From Stenogyne calaminthoides (taxonomy: Eukaryota > Streptophyta > Magnoliopsida > Lamiales > Lamiaceae): 64,000 bases of DNA. Positions 46,400 to 59,300 of this stretch are shown here, piece by piece. Under the pieces are notes generated by a model. The model made no database searches, was not told where the DNA came from, and saw only the letters and a list, made by a program, of their open reading frames with translations. A program made the position numbers and the translations under genes. How positions within the stretch are numbered: position 1 is the first letter of the stretch; each line of letters opens with the position of its first letter. Location of the stretch: NCBI GenBank assembly GCA_037126765.1, contig JBBCBC010000026.1, positions 29,187,698 through 29,251,697 on the forward strand. The letters run 5' to 3'.

Positions 46400-49330
46400 A
46401 CAATAATCGCAATGCGGGAGGGAACCGACGATCGAAAACAGCAAATACAAGCAAAGTCATGGATGTGAAATTCAAGCGAATAATAATCAATTTAATTATT
46501 ATTTGAAAATTAGGTCAAATTGTTATAAAATACTAATTTCTGCCTCAGAAACAACGTGACAAAAAATAAAAGAATCACTAAAGTCACCACTCACCAACAC
46601 CTTTGGTCCCATACCTCACCAAATAAATAAAGAGGAATCAACTGAAAATCAACTTTATCTTATGAAAATATTAATTAATGGAGAATTACGAGCTACATAA
46701 TTTTTATTTCAATAATTTTGTGTAAATAGGTCCTATATAGAGCGTTTATTCGTATATTTGAATTTAGAAGATAAGGTGGGGAGTCTTCAGATTTTAGCAA
46801 TTTGGACCAAAATTCTTATTCGAAAGTATTGTGTTGGTCAATTTAAATACAAGTTATTAGAAATTTGGGAACTAAAATTGATGTCATTTCATTTTATAAT
46901 GAGCACACATTCACTATTATTAGTAATTTATGGTATTCGTGTTTTATGGTAGAGTTTGAATTACAAATTACCCCATAACTTTGGTCTCAAATAAATTTAG
47001 TCCTATAAATTTTTTTATCATTGATTTAGTCCCAATAATTTTGACAATATCCAATTTTAATCCCAAATCAGCTTGAACAACGTTATTTTGCCGTTTTTAT
47101 TTGGGGTTTTCCGATGGATGTTGTGACTGGATTGTCACGTGTATTTTTTTTTTTAGTTGAAATTTCAGGCATATATAATTAAAATTTTAACCTTAAAATT
47201 AAAACAGAATTGACGGCAAGAATTAGTCAAACACACTTAAAAGTAAACGTGACAATACACTGACAGTCAAGTCACAACATCTGCTGAAAAGTCCAAAATA
47301 AAAATGACAAAACGATATTATTTCGGTTGATTTGGGACTAAAATTGGACATATAAAAATTATTGAAACTAAATCGACGATAAAAAAACTTATGAAATCAA
47401 ATCTATTTGAGACCAAAGTTATGAGACTATTTATGATTCAAAGTCATTAAAATATTTGTCTAGCTTCAATCAGTAATGAGTCTAATGACTACGATTATAT
47501 TCATGAGCAATATAAAATACACGTATTCAATAAATATTTTAGGCCAATAAGGTTCAACCTCGTACTAAAATCGTCAGTTTTGATGCTACACCTATACAAG
47601 GTGTGTGTGTGACACTTAGATATACATATAAAAAAATTGTAAATTTATAATAATAGTCACCGCACCGGATGCTCACTAATTTAGTCATTGGTTCAACCGT
47701 TCAAGTGAGCTCATGAAAAGTATTTTAATACATGAAAAAAAATTGCAGAATTTTGTAATATTATTTTTAATAAATTATTTATTAAAATGTAATGATACTG
47801 TAACTCATAAAAGTGTATATAAAATGAAATGATTTCATTAAAGTCTTTCACGAAAATAGAAGATGCATAATAAATATAGGAGTGGTGGCTTGGGCCTTAT
47901 GGGCTATATAATAACAAGGCTTAAAGGGAATAGATGTATGTATTTTATTTTATTTTTCCTTTATGAAAGGGATATATGTACTATTTAGGTAGCCCAATTA
48001 ATTGTCTTTTCAAAAATCATTTAATCAACTTTGTAATCGATGAAAATTAATTGTCTCACTGTACAAATAAGGTGTTACTAGTCTACCGTCCCCTTGTTAC
48101 GCGGTTCTTTTATTAAAACATGCAATATTTTTAGTAAAATAATATATTTAATAATTAAAAATATAAATATATACATAAATATATTGAACATAAATTAATA
48201 ATCCTTTAAGGTAATATTAGTAAACTTGCTTAAAACCTTGGAAATTATTATATTAAATACTCATTATTTATCTCTTTTAATATGAAGTTGAAACTTGCAA
48301 ATCAAAATAAAATAAATTGATTAAGAAAAAATTTAAAAAAAAAAAAAATAAAAAAAGGTTAAAAAAGTATTAATATTAATTAATATTTAATAAAAATATT
48401 AAAAGTGAATAAATTATAATATAAAATATTTTTGTTGCATAAAAATACATTAAAATATACATAAAAAATTAAAAAAAAAATTTTTAAAAAAAATTAATAT
48501 TTAAATATGATTCACATTAATATAAAATAATTTTATATTTGAATATTTTACATATACTAAATTAACTAAAGAAAAGATAAAAGAATAATATAGTAAAGTT
48601 AAATAAATAAAATACAAAGTAATAAATATTAATTAAACATTTTATAAAATTCACCCACACTTTAAATACCTAGATAATTAGAAGTTAATTATATTGTGAC
48701 TATCATCATTATCTATAAAGCAGAATTATTATTTATTTCACATAATTCTTACTTTTCTTATTTAGACGACAAATTATAGAAATGCATAATAATGTGACAT
48801 GTAAGCAATAAAAATTTCATGTTAGTGGGCTTGAAGGATGGTTAGAAAATCGATGTATAATAAAATGATAGATATAAAATGAAGATTAATACAAAAAAGT
48901 TAATGCTCAATAAAATAAATATTCAAGATATTTAAATATTTATAGATTGACTTAGATGGTAAGTAACATAAATATTTTTAAAGAGGTGCATGGTTCAAAA
49001 TTAAATGAGTTATTGCAATTTTTTAATTAAACCACATAGTAAAATGCCAAATAGATACCACATATTAACTACAAATATAATAGAAAAATAACATATAAAT
49101 ACAATAAAATATGACATCTCATCCAAATAACCTCAAAATGAAACATCATTTAAATTAATCACAAGATGACACATAGCAAAAAAAATTATCTACTAGTATT
49201 GATTAGTATATACTAATACCAAAATAATAGTCAAAGTATTGAGATTTTTTTAATTTAATTATGTTAAATATCTTAAAATAAATTAGGAATATATATTCTA
49301 AATTAAATTCATATAAAGAAAAATCTTTAA
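46400..49330. other. AT-rich intergenic region
   Basis: Long poly-A/T-rich sequence, particularly 48.1-49.3 kb. Apart from the inverted-repeat element at 46956-47440, no feature is supported. Confidence 0.4.
46956..47440. mobile_element. MITE with about 180-bp inverted ends
   Basis: The left end (ATAACTTTGGTCTCAAATAAA, TGATTTAGTCCCAATAATTTT, CGATGGATGTTGTGACT) is complemented in order at 47245-47440. Its style (GGTCCCAA/TTGGGACTAA) resembles the intronic MITEs of this window, but the sequence is different. Confidence 0.7.
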
Positions 49331-49354
49331 GCAATTGGTGTGCTAGTATATATA

Positions 49355-49760
49355 GATGTAAATAAGGGAATAAAATCGAAAAGTGGCTCCTCGGCCCACA
49401 TGAAGATCGAAAGGGTGTTTAGACACCATAATTTGTTCGAAATTTTGTGTTTCGATATGCAGAATGAGGTGTTCGAGACAATCTTGTATCCCGAATTTGA
49501 GGATAAGAAGATAAATTTGTACTCGTCCTAGGTGTTTTTTAAGGATGGTGATTCATTTACCCTTTTTATCTACATTTGTGATTAGTACAATTTGGAGGTA
49601 TTGGAGCTGAAAATAAGAGATAGTGAACGATGTTGGACTCATGTCACGGATATTAATGTCGTACTATTTAGGCATGGACCAAAACTGGCGTGGTCGCAAG
49701 CTTTGTGGAAGAGAGATGGAGTAGTTTTAATGGAACTAGGTGTCCGATACGTGCGTTGCA
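49355..49760 (+). pseudogene. F-box-associated domain relic
   Basis: The forward frame reads IERVFRHHNLFEILCFDMQNEVFETILYPEF, then stops, then VFFKDGDSFTLFIY and VLELKIRDSERCWTH in the same frame after further stops. The pattern (ILCFDMxNEVF followed by acidic residues and a Trp-containing strand) is that of F-box-associated interaction domains. No F-box lies upstream and stops interrupt it. Confidence 0.5.
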
Positions 49761-51790
49761 CGTAGCACGTGGATGTGCTATTTTTCTTGTAATTATTGTT
49801 AATGGTACATAATTGTTGTTGTAGTGGTGAAACAATTAATCTGCTCCCACATGATCTTTTAATCAGAATTTAGAAACCAATGCTTAAATCTCAATGTCAT
49901 CTGACTGAATAGCACCCATTTTACATTAGTTTTATTTAAAGTTATTGAAAAGTGTCAATTATTTATTTAAAACGTTAGATTTATAAGATGACGATATAAA
50001 CGTTCCTGTTATTTTTATTTAGTGATATTTTTTTTATTCAACTTCATAAAATTCACAGCCGTTTTGGGACTAAGCCCTTTCAAGCTTTTAATTTTTTTTA
50101 TTTGGAGATGAAATTATTTTAGTTAGCTTCGTCGTATCGAACATTATTTTGGCCGCGCCAGGGCTTAGTGTTGTTGAGAAGACTGGTATTGTGAAATCAT
50201 GATATCTTCAAATTTTTTACTTTATGGTTAAATTATAAGAATACGAAGCAATATTTAGCATGAAGTTTTTGAACGACCAACTTTCTGATTATGTTATTTT
50301 GGTATATGGTGGCATCCATTCACATAATTGTCTTATGGCTCTAAAAAGTTTATACGAACACTTTTATTCATCAACTATGTTTGGTTACATAATGGAGGAG
50401 GTGACACTCAAAAGGGGCAGATGTAATATATGAGGTAATCTTATTTATAAAAATTGCCTCCAAATGGCTAAAAGATGCAATTTAAATGTTTCCGGTGGAC
50501 AGAGAGGCGGCGTCTGTACGGTCAGCGTCATCGACTGGCGAAGGTGGGGAGACAAATCGCCGTGTGTACTGACTTCTACGTTGTGTCTAAAAAAATAATA
50601 ATTGAAGAAATAAACGTGAAATGCATAAAATTAATATTTCAATTAATTGTCATAAACTCATAGTAGGTGAAAGGACATAAAATTTTAAAAAATAATAATA
50701 ATTAGAATTAGAATATGACATGTCAAAAGGATGAAAATGTACAAAAGAAAAAATAATAAGGGTAAAGACGTCCAAAAATAATTTTCAACTCCTAGACACT
50801 TTTTAATATAGTATAGAAGATATATATAGATATGATTCTATGATATGTAATTTAATTTAATATAATTAGTCGTACAAAAATGTAAGAAAGCGTTTTGAGA
50901 TTCCCAATTCAAATACGCGTGTATTAAAGTACAAGTGCAACCTTGTTTCACTAGGAAAATTCTCATATCAAAGCAGTCCTTTGGGTATGTGATTTATAAA
51001 CGAATTAGTTGTTTTGTTATTTTCATGTCAATTTTACATCATCTTTATCTGCAATACATTGTCCGGTTTGATGACCGATTCAATTTTAAAAATATTATCT
51101 TTGGGCAATATGATCAAATCCGTTATATTTGTATTATGTTTATTTTTTTCGGTGTCTTATGGTTGGCACATGGTAAGTTGGGTCAAACGGTTTGTGAAAA
51201 CTTTTTAGAGTTGATCTCTTGTGCACCAGTGCACAGTGCATTCTATTGTATTTTTAAAATATATAATTCGGTGCACTAAAACATACAACTTATTTACACT
51301 AAAACATGTAATCCTCTAAAAGAATTTCATTTGATATGAAATCTGACACTATAAAGATTTTGATCATACCTAAAAGATTAAACTTGTAGAGTTGTGAAAT
51401 TAATTAATTTAGATTAATTTTTATATGTCTTTAATACATTGTAAATATGCAAACAATTAGAAAAAAAGGATCCAGATTTTAAAAAAAAAAGATATTTCAA
51501 AAACTAAAAAAAAAAAAAAATGGGAAGGTAAATTGCAAAATTTGATCTCATTATATTTAGAGAATGTTCGGTGTGAAATATTTCACACTAATGTTATGTG
51601 CAATAAAACATAAATAAGGTAAAAATAGTCCAAAATTCATGGGTGCAGGGGGCAGTGGGCGGCATGGGCTTTGGACTTTAGGTTGGTATGAACACATATG
51701 TATTTATAGAAGATATCTTTATCAAACATGTGTTGTAGCCTAGTGGTTCAAGTTTGTTGTTAATGAATTTGGTCGCAGTTTCGAAAAACT
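49761..51790. other. Intergenic, no gene recognised
   Basis: AT-rich with unremarkable short frames (for example 50935-51279), none with a known motif. Confidence 0.4.
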
Positions 51791-51794
51791 TCAT

Positions 51795-52190
51795 ATTTTA
51801 CGTAACATGTAATAAAACATATCGTAACACATAAATATTCATAAGGTAACATGGGTCACAAGGTAACACATTATTGTTCATATGGTAACACATGAATATT
51901 CACATAGTATTACGACGATGTATGAACAGTGTTACATATTACTAAAAAAAACATGTGTTACTACATGAACAAAAAGTGTTACCATATGAAAAAAAACGTG
52001 TTACCACATAAACAAAATCAGTACAAGCGCGAAAAGAAATCCCAGTCCAAAATTACAGATTTAAAGAAAAACTTGATGTGTTACTACATGAACAAAAAAG
52101 AGTGTTACCATATGAGCAAAAGAGTGTTACTACATGAACAAAAACCAGTACAGACGCGAAAAAAATCTTCAATCCAGAATTAAAGATTTA
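51795..52190. repeat. Clustered GTAACAC/GTGTTAC repeats in inverted halves
   Basis: From 51801 to 51895 five GTAACA(C)AT-type motifs occur on the forward strand. From about 51929 to 52135 seven complementary GTGTTAC(C/T)A motifs occur, with ACATGAAC and CATATGA between. A longer phrase (GTGTTACTACATGAACAAAAA) repeats at 51955, 52078 and 52122 with degenerate spacers containing AGTACA(A/G)(G/A)CGCG. Confidence 0.75.
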
Positions 52191-53290
52191 CATAATAGCG
52201 TGAAAAGAGTGCAGAAGGATCTGCAATTTCATCACACACTTTGTGTTGAGGGGTAGTTCAAACATCACCACATATTCTCTCTTCTTCTCGCAGAATCCAC
52301 ACAAAAATTCAAATTGAACAACCTAATTTCATTCAATGACTAGAGCGAATCGAATAAAATTAAATTGGACAAGAAATTATAGCACGAACAAGGAAGAAGA
52401 ATCCGTGAGATCTTCTAGCAATCTGAAGAGAAGAGGAAGAAGAAGAAAAATATGACAGCGTCCGTGCTGCGCGACGCGATGAAGATGGAGAAAGCCTATT
52501 AAACCACCAACAATCTGCCCTAACCCGCTTTCATGACCCGCGAGAAAAATAAAATCCTCAATTGAACATATCACTTGTATGCAATTTTTGTCTTATATTT
52601 ATTCGGATTTTCAAAAAAATTAGGGTGCGATACGGCAAGGATACATCTGTTTATTTATATTTTATTATATATAATACCTATAAAATATATGAACATTTTA
52701 AAATTAATATATTAAATATATATAATTTACATAAAACTTAAGCATTTTTAATAATTTAATGTAATTAAGTAACAAAACATTAATTCAAATAACATTAGTT
52801 CAATACATAAGTTATGCTAAAAATTCATTAAAAATCAGTTATATATTTTCAATTTAAATTATATAACATAATAATATTCAATTCAAATATTCATTTATTA
52901 AAATATAGAGTTTTAGTTTAGAAATAAAAAAAATAAAAAAAAAAAATGATTTTTGACCATGTAGAGTTTTAGCGTATCCTAATTATTAAAAAATTGAAAG
53001 AATCCGTGCATCATAGTATGCATCATAGTATCCGATACGGACGGTAACTTTTTAGAAGAATCCGTGCATCATAGTATGCGACCTTGGTTTGGTAAACTCT
53101 GTTGTTTGAATGACATCATTCCCAGTTGTCCGTCCTGTCTTGGTAGAGTTGAATCATGTTAATATAAGATGGTTTAGTGCAGTTGATTCTCTTAGTAAAA
53201 AGAGGCAATCTAAAATCCCAGCTCCATTCCCATGAACCCATACTTCCCACTGCTCCCTCTTTTGTTTGATATTCTTTCTCAATATTGTTT
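52191..53290. other. Intergenic, no gene recognised
   Basis: AT-rich. GAATCCGTGCATCATAGTATGC occurs twice near 53000 and 53060 as a local duplication. Confidence 0.4.
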
Positions 53291-53298
53291 CTTCAATT

Positions 53299-53400
53299 AT
53301 GGAATATCTAAACAATGATGTTGTAACTGAAATACTATTGGATCTTCCAGTACAATCAGTACTCAGATTCAGAAGTGTGTGCAAATTTAATTGATTCATC
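53299..53400 (+). pseudogene. F-box domain fragment
   Basis: The frame MEYLNNDVVTEILLDLPVQS continues VLRFRSVCKFN and then stops. This is the F-box consensus (LPxDVVTEILLRLPVKSLLRFRxVCKSW). After about 35 residues the frame is closed and only unrelated sequence follows. A truncated relic of an F-box gene. Confidence 0.7.
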
Positions 53401-53890
53401 AACTTTCAGATAAGGATGACGAGACTTTGTTCCAACAAGTTTGTACGCTACTAGTACCAAATTCATCTCATCTTGTGTTAATTTCTCCACCATAATTCAT
53501 CCCAAAATTATCTTCTTTACAAAATTGAAAAATAATTATGGCCTAACAACATCTTGTTCTTCTTCATTAACAAAAAAAGAAAACTATTTATAACATAAAA
53601 AAAGAAAATGTATTTCAATTTGTGTATAATCATACACAAATTGAAATACCATTCTAAATTAAGGGGATTTTCGTTATCAGGCTGGTCTCAAATATGAAAT
53701 CTCACCACAACAAGCTTGCATTTAATTGAGTTTACTATCCACATATAAATTAAAACAGAATAATTCTAGTATGATAAAAATTTGAAACATTGTCAACACC
53801 AAATGCATTCTATGCTGCAAAAAGATGCATATTTGGTATTTTAAAAAATAAAGGTTTTCTAGGCTTCTCTTGTATTCTAGAATGCAAATT
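53401..53890. other. Spacer with a perfect 17-bp hairpin
   Basis: TATTTCAATTTGTGTAT (53611-53627) and its exact complement (53632-53648) are separated by 4 bases. It may be a terminator-like or MITE remnant; nothing coding is here. Confidence 0.6.
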
Positions 53891-53891
53891 A

Positions 53892-55007
53892 TCATACTGA
53901 TATGACTTCTCCAATCCAATTTTTTTTAGTGAAAGAAAACTTGCAGTGTGAGAATGAAGACACATGATAGCAGGAATGCCCGGAATCGAAAATTCTGTGA
54001 GTAGTTTTATTCTTGATGGAGTAGTAGAAGAGAGATCGTTCATATTCTGCCATCAAGATGATCCCATTTTTGGAAATTCTGGTTGGGTAAGCCGTATACG
54101 AAAGACCACTTTGTATGACAAATTCCTTTGTCCAAGATTTCTCAATCCCATATTCCTTCATCAACCAAATGATGATTGTGTATTCAGGAGTATGATCACA
54201 AAAACACAGATTGTCTTCCATAACAACGAGCACATGCAACTTACCAACCCTATATGTCTTTTCATTTTGAAGAGCAGGACAAGAAAAAATGTCGAAAAGT
54301 TCAGTTTCAAGATCAAAGTAAGAAATCCATAAGGTGTCATCATTTAAACCATATGCAACCCAATGAAGGTTCCCATTCACAAATGTTCCTACATCATCTC
54401 TGTCGTAACGGACCCTAGTACAAGGCTCAATGTTTCTCCATGATCCAGTTCCAACGGTGTATACATGATACCTGGATTTCGAGACCACTGGATATGGTTG
54501 GCAAATCCTAATCACCTTATATTCACCGCTTATTTTGCTCACCCCAAATCCATATTCGAGCCATTCAAAATTTCGAATGGCAAACGATGGACAATGAGTA
54601 TGAAGGTCGATATACTCATTAGTGATTGGATTGCATAAATAATGACTATGATGCAAGGGCAAAAGAAGCAATCCATCAACTGAACCACATATTCTTGGTA
54701 TATAGTTGGTGAAATAGAGCTTGGTGATTGTACTCAAGTGAAGGTCGTGAAGGTGGTCGTGTGAGATATCTAGCACACTTTTGACTTCGATATTTTTATC
54801 TATTACGTTGGGCTTGATAACGAGAGCAAGTCCAGGGACTGATTTAGAAAGATGGAATTTGGCGAACTCATGAGTCTCCACTAAATCGTGCCACGACTTG
54901 CGAACGCATTTGCAACTTAGAATGGTTTGAGGTGGGAGTCTAGATAGGATATCAATGATGATTTCTGGTGGTAGGTATGTGAAAAAATCTTGCTTCACAC
55001 TTTCCAT
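53892..55007 (-). CDS. F-box protein with F-box-associated domain
   Basis: Intronless minus-strand gene of 371 residues, substrate-recognition type subunit of SCF ubiquitin ligases. I place the start at 55007 (MESVKQDFF), just ahead of the F-box TYLPPEIIIDILSRLPPQTILSCKCVRKSWHDLV. The open frame extends upstream to 55136 but without F-box relatedness. The rest has the order expected of an FBA_1/FBA_3 domain: GSVDGLLLL, YLCNPITNEYIDL, GFGVSKISGEYKVIRI, VYTVGTGSWRNIE, VGTFVNGNLHWVAY, ISYFDLETELFDIF, then KLHVLVVMEDNLCFCDH and IWLMKEYGIEKSWTKEF. Length is normal. The target is unknown. Two F-box relics lie within 5 kb upstream of its 3' end, suggesting a local family. Confidence 0.85.
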   Translation of the reverse strand: MESVKQDFFTYLPPEIIIDILSRLPPQTILSCKCVRKSWHDLVETHEFAKFHLSKSVPGLALVIKPNVIDKNIEVKSVLDISHDHLHDLHLSTITKLYFTNYIPRICGSVDGLLLLPLHHSHYLCNPITNEYIDLHTHCPSFAIRNFEWLEYGFGVSKISGEYKVIRICQPYPVVSKSRYHVYTVGTGSWRNIEPCTRVRYDRDDVGTFVNGNLHWVAYGLNDDTLWISYFDLETELFDIFSCPALQNEKTYRVGKLHVLVVMEDNLCFCDHTPEYTIIIWLMKEYGIEKSWTKEFVIQSGLSYTAYPTRISKNGIILMAEYERSLFYYSIKNKTTHRIFDSGHSCYHVSSFSHCKFSFTKKNWIGEVISV

Positions 55008-55342
55008 GTTTTTGTCTTTGTTACGAAGATTATCTACCTCCCGACCAAAGCGAACAACCGATTCTCTAATCAAAGAATACTCTATTAACCAATCAAGTCT
55101 CAAAAAAGTACAATTTCGAATGAATAAATTAGCCAATTTAAAATACTAATAGATCAAAGCATATATTTTTTTATATCATCCCCAATAAGGCTCGTTTTTA
55201 AAATAGAAGGTAAGAAATAACACCAATTCAAACCAAAGAGAGTTGAGCCATTTCAATACTAAATTGACAAAATTGTGGTGTTTGACCCACTTTTGGAAAT
55301 GTAAGAAAATCAACAACGTGAGAACACTAATTGGATTGCTGG

Positions 55343-56311
55343 TAGGGGTGAGCACTATTCGGTTATAACCGAAGCGGAACGAACCGATATATTAATTCAG
55401 TTCGGTTAATTTGGTAATCGATTTTGATTTTAAAATTTTCGGTATTCAGTTTCGATTTCGGTACCAAAAACCAAACCGAATTAATATATATACATATATA
55501 TATATATATATATTATTATTATTATTATTATTATTTATTACTTAATTTAAGAGGCAGAAACCCTACTTGGCTACTTCATTTCCTTTCTTTCCTAATTCCA
55601 AATTTCCAACTTTGACGTCTCCAACAACATTGGTTAAACTTAAATATTTGTGAAATGCGACTTTAGTGTAGACAATGATTTGTTGTAAGGCAATAGATTC
55701 AATTCATTAATTCAATATGTTTTTCTATAATTTAATGTTTTATTTGAGTTATTTCTATAAAATTCAAGGCCTATTTGAGTCATTTCATAAATTCAATACT
55801 TAAGATGCATTCAGAATTCAGATTGATTGTGAAACTTGTGTTGTTGTTAACTTGTTATTATATATAGAAATTTTATTTGTTTCTCATTTCATTTTATATA
55901 CTCTTTGTAGATGTCAAGCACACGACTAACAAAAGAAGATGGAGGGGATGAATTCAGGTTAATTTCTGTATTCTGGTTCTGGTCTTATGGACAGATTTCA
56001 TTTCAATGCTTAATTTCAGTATTGCACAGATTTTAAGTTTTTATTGTTTGGGCTTATATTTAATTTTAGTTACAGGTTTCAAAATTCAGTTCTGGATAGA
56101 TTCTAGTTACTGGTTTCTGCTTTCAAAAAGGCCCAATTTAAGGCACAAATTGTTTTTCAGTTTTTCGGTTTTATACCGAAACCGAACCGAAAAAACCGAT
56201 TTCGGTTAATCTCAGGTTTATGCACATACGGTTCAGTTTCGGTTTGTAATAATGAAAAATTCGGTTAATTCGATTTGGTTCGGTAACCGAAATACTGAAT
56301 GCTCACCCCTA
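55343..56311. mobile_element. hAT-like non-autonomous element
   Basis: 969 bp begins TAGGGGTGAGCA and ends TGCTCACCCCTA. Both ends are rich in (A/T)TTCGGTT and AACCGAA motifs, as in many plant hAT-type MITEs. Flanks (ATTGCTGG and ATTTACTGG) are an imperfect 8-9 bp duplication. There is a microsatellite (TA)n(TTA)n near 55482-55540. No transposase frame. Confidence 0.7.
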
Positions 56312-56390
56312 ATTTACTGGTATGACAACACTAAATCGACATCAAGTATGAAACCGTGAAAAAAAAAAGTGAATGGAAGGAAGAAAATAG

Positions 56391-59300
56391 TTACAGTAAT
56401 TGTGGCAACGGAGAGAAGGAAAGCGCTCGTGGATTCCAGAGAAGGAACGCAGCTCGTGGATTGCAGAGATGAAAGATAAGGAACACACCTCGTTCACTCT
56501 TTTCAGATGTGTCAAGATGTCTAACCTGTGAACATGAAAAAAATATGAACATGGAAAAAGCGCTTAAGTCCAGTCTCTCATGATATATGACCAAAGAAAA
56601 AAATCTCAATAGAACCCTACAAGTAACCAACCTGATAGTGCAAGGTTAGATGCTCAACAGGGGAACTTACAGCTTCCCTAGATTTTGCACAAAGCCTGAC
56701 AACCTTATCATTTAAAACCTGAATGGAAAACCAATATGAGCAAACAAAAACAAAAGCTATAGAAAAGCAAAGTAGTATCTTCTCCAGAAGTAACCCAACC
56801 TGTCCCTGGCCCTGTTTTGCCATATGATACACAATTGCAGTGGATGTCACTGTTTTACCAGTTCCGGGTGGCCCTTGAATTAGACTTATCGGCTTTTGTA
56901 GGACACTTTTGATGGCAAACACCTAGAACCATTGGCAAGTTATAACAAGGAAAACAAACAAACCGAGTTTTTAATCCCAAATAATTGGGGCAGGCCACAT
57001 AAAACCAATAATAGAATCGCATTGGGTCGCGTGCATGAATTGATCTTCTCCACGTGCCTCTCTATTTAAAAGAGATTGGAAAAAAGAACTAGCACAACAC
57101 AATCCACATCATATGTAAAAAAATTAAAGATAATTTGATCATTCTTCATTTCTGACCACAAGGAGTAAAGAACAACCAATTTCTTTCCTGCAAATTATTC
57201 AATAAAAAGATAAAACTATATTATTAAAGTTTTTTAGATGATAGTGAGCTTTTTTCAAAGATTTATACATGCCGACTTTAATTTAGATTTTTCATTTTCA
57301 AGGGTTAATTCATTGAATACTTAACATCATTGTTCCCATCTACTCCCTAATTGAAACAGAAAATTAATATGTATTGTAAATTCAGACCTAGAACAAAAAT
57401 GAAGAGGAATATCTTAACCAAAAAAACCCAAGTATACAAGATGTTGCATTTAAGATGACATGTATTATGGGACCATACCTGAGAAGCATTAAGTTCCGGT
57501 ACACCAAATCTGCGAGGCAAAGCATTATGAACCATCTGCATTTCAACCTCGTGGCCAATTAGATGATGATAAATGTACCTGCGTATGTGACATTCAGATT
57601 AAGGAGAAGAAGAAAAAGGTCCAACAAAGCTAACAAAAATGCACCCCCAGCGAAACAGCTACTAGATTAAAAAAATTGAAAACTTGAGGTTGAAGGCCAC
57701 AAGGCATAAAAAAGTGCATCAAATGGTAAACAGCAAGAATATTGAAAGCAGAGGCCACATGCAATAGTCCTGGGCCCCACGTATTCAAGGAAAAATTACA
57801 CCTACCCACTGACACTGGTTTCATCAACAGCAAAAGTTTTCATAGCCCCAAGCATCCAATCAAAACTCGTACTTTTCCAAACAAAATCAACGCTAAAACC
57901 CTGCTAGAACAATGAATTAGATTTCTTCCTTCTTCTTGATTGGAAAAAAAAAACATGTAATTCTGATAGATGGTACCTGACTGGCACCAAGCCCTAGTGC
58001 AACTTCTTCTTGCGTGGTCAATTTTATCTAAGAAGCCAAAACATATTAAAAGGTAGATCTTTATAGTATATAATCAATAAGCAATCGAAAATGAGATCCC
58101 ACTGCAAAGCCACATTGCAGGTTTTGAATATTATGGAACATAAAGCATGCTAAATGCAAAAGTGTGGTGAAAGTTATGAGGAATGCAATAGTTGAGAGAA
58201 AGATGCCATACCACATGACCCACAGACTGCCATGCAGGGTGAGCTGCATCCCCTGAATATCGCGATCGAAGTTCATCACCAGGTACAAGGCGTAATTCAT
58301 TATCTTCCTACAGACAACGTGCATTCTCCATTCTTCATCAATGTAATCGATGGTAAAATCAGATATAAAAACAGCAAAAGAGGTTACCTTCAGAGAAACA
58401 AAATAAGCAAGGCGCTTCTTATTGAGACTGACATCCAAATGGATTGTGATATTGTCTTTGCTTTGAGACTCTTTCATCATCTGCCAAACAATAAATGCAA
58501 TTAGGACTCTCTTACAACATGTTGTAATCCATTAAGAGACGGGGCATGTACCTTATCATAATCTGCCTCAAGCTTGATGAGTGGTGCAAAAACATTTTGA
58601 TACTGGAGAGGGAACAAATTAGCAATTAATTAATTAGGGCATCTAAACACTAATATTACAAAATTGACTTTATCCTAACCAAGAAACTAAGAGAAGACTA
58701 CACTAAATCTCGAAAAGGAACCTACAGGATGAGGCTCTTCTACTTTATTTATCTGCTGGGCGCTAATTTGTCGTGCCCTCAACTGTTCTTGTTCAGATGG
58801 TACCTGTATTGCGACAATTTAAGAAGTCAGTGACAGGAACATGATGTATGTCTATGAGTAGAGCACGAAATGTATGCACACTGAACCTTTAGTAACCACT
58901 GCAGGAAACATCTATCGACAATAAGCGGGCACCATTGACTCAGGTCCCAATTCATGTCTTTTAGAGCATTAACACTAAGACAGGGTTCCCTACACAGCAG
59001 AACAACAACACCACTTTCGGTCTTTGCAGATATGAACCCAAGAAGGAAAACATTTCGACAACCACAAATATAGCACTCGAGAATTGTTTCTCCTAGAGGA
59101 CTGTCTTTATGAAGACACACTTCCTTGTGCTTTGGTCTCACCTGAATATGATTGGGGGAAAAATCAAGTTAAAAAGTCCATAGAATTGTCTATTCCAAGG
59201 CATAAAAAGAAAAACATCATAATACTAGTTCGCCCACAAATAACTCACCAGATGATTAACAATGTGAGAACCAGAAGTATTCCCTCGAGAATTACAAAAC

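Noticed and set aside
51929..52183. 84-codon open frame with repeated CYYMNKK-like segments
   Set aside because: It is a translation of the GTGTTAC repeat cluster and not a protein family.
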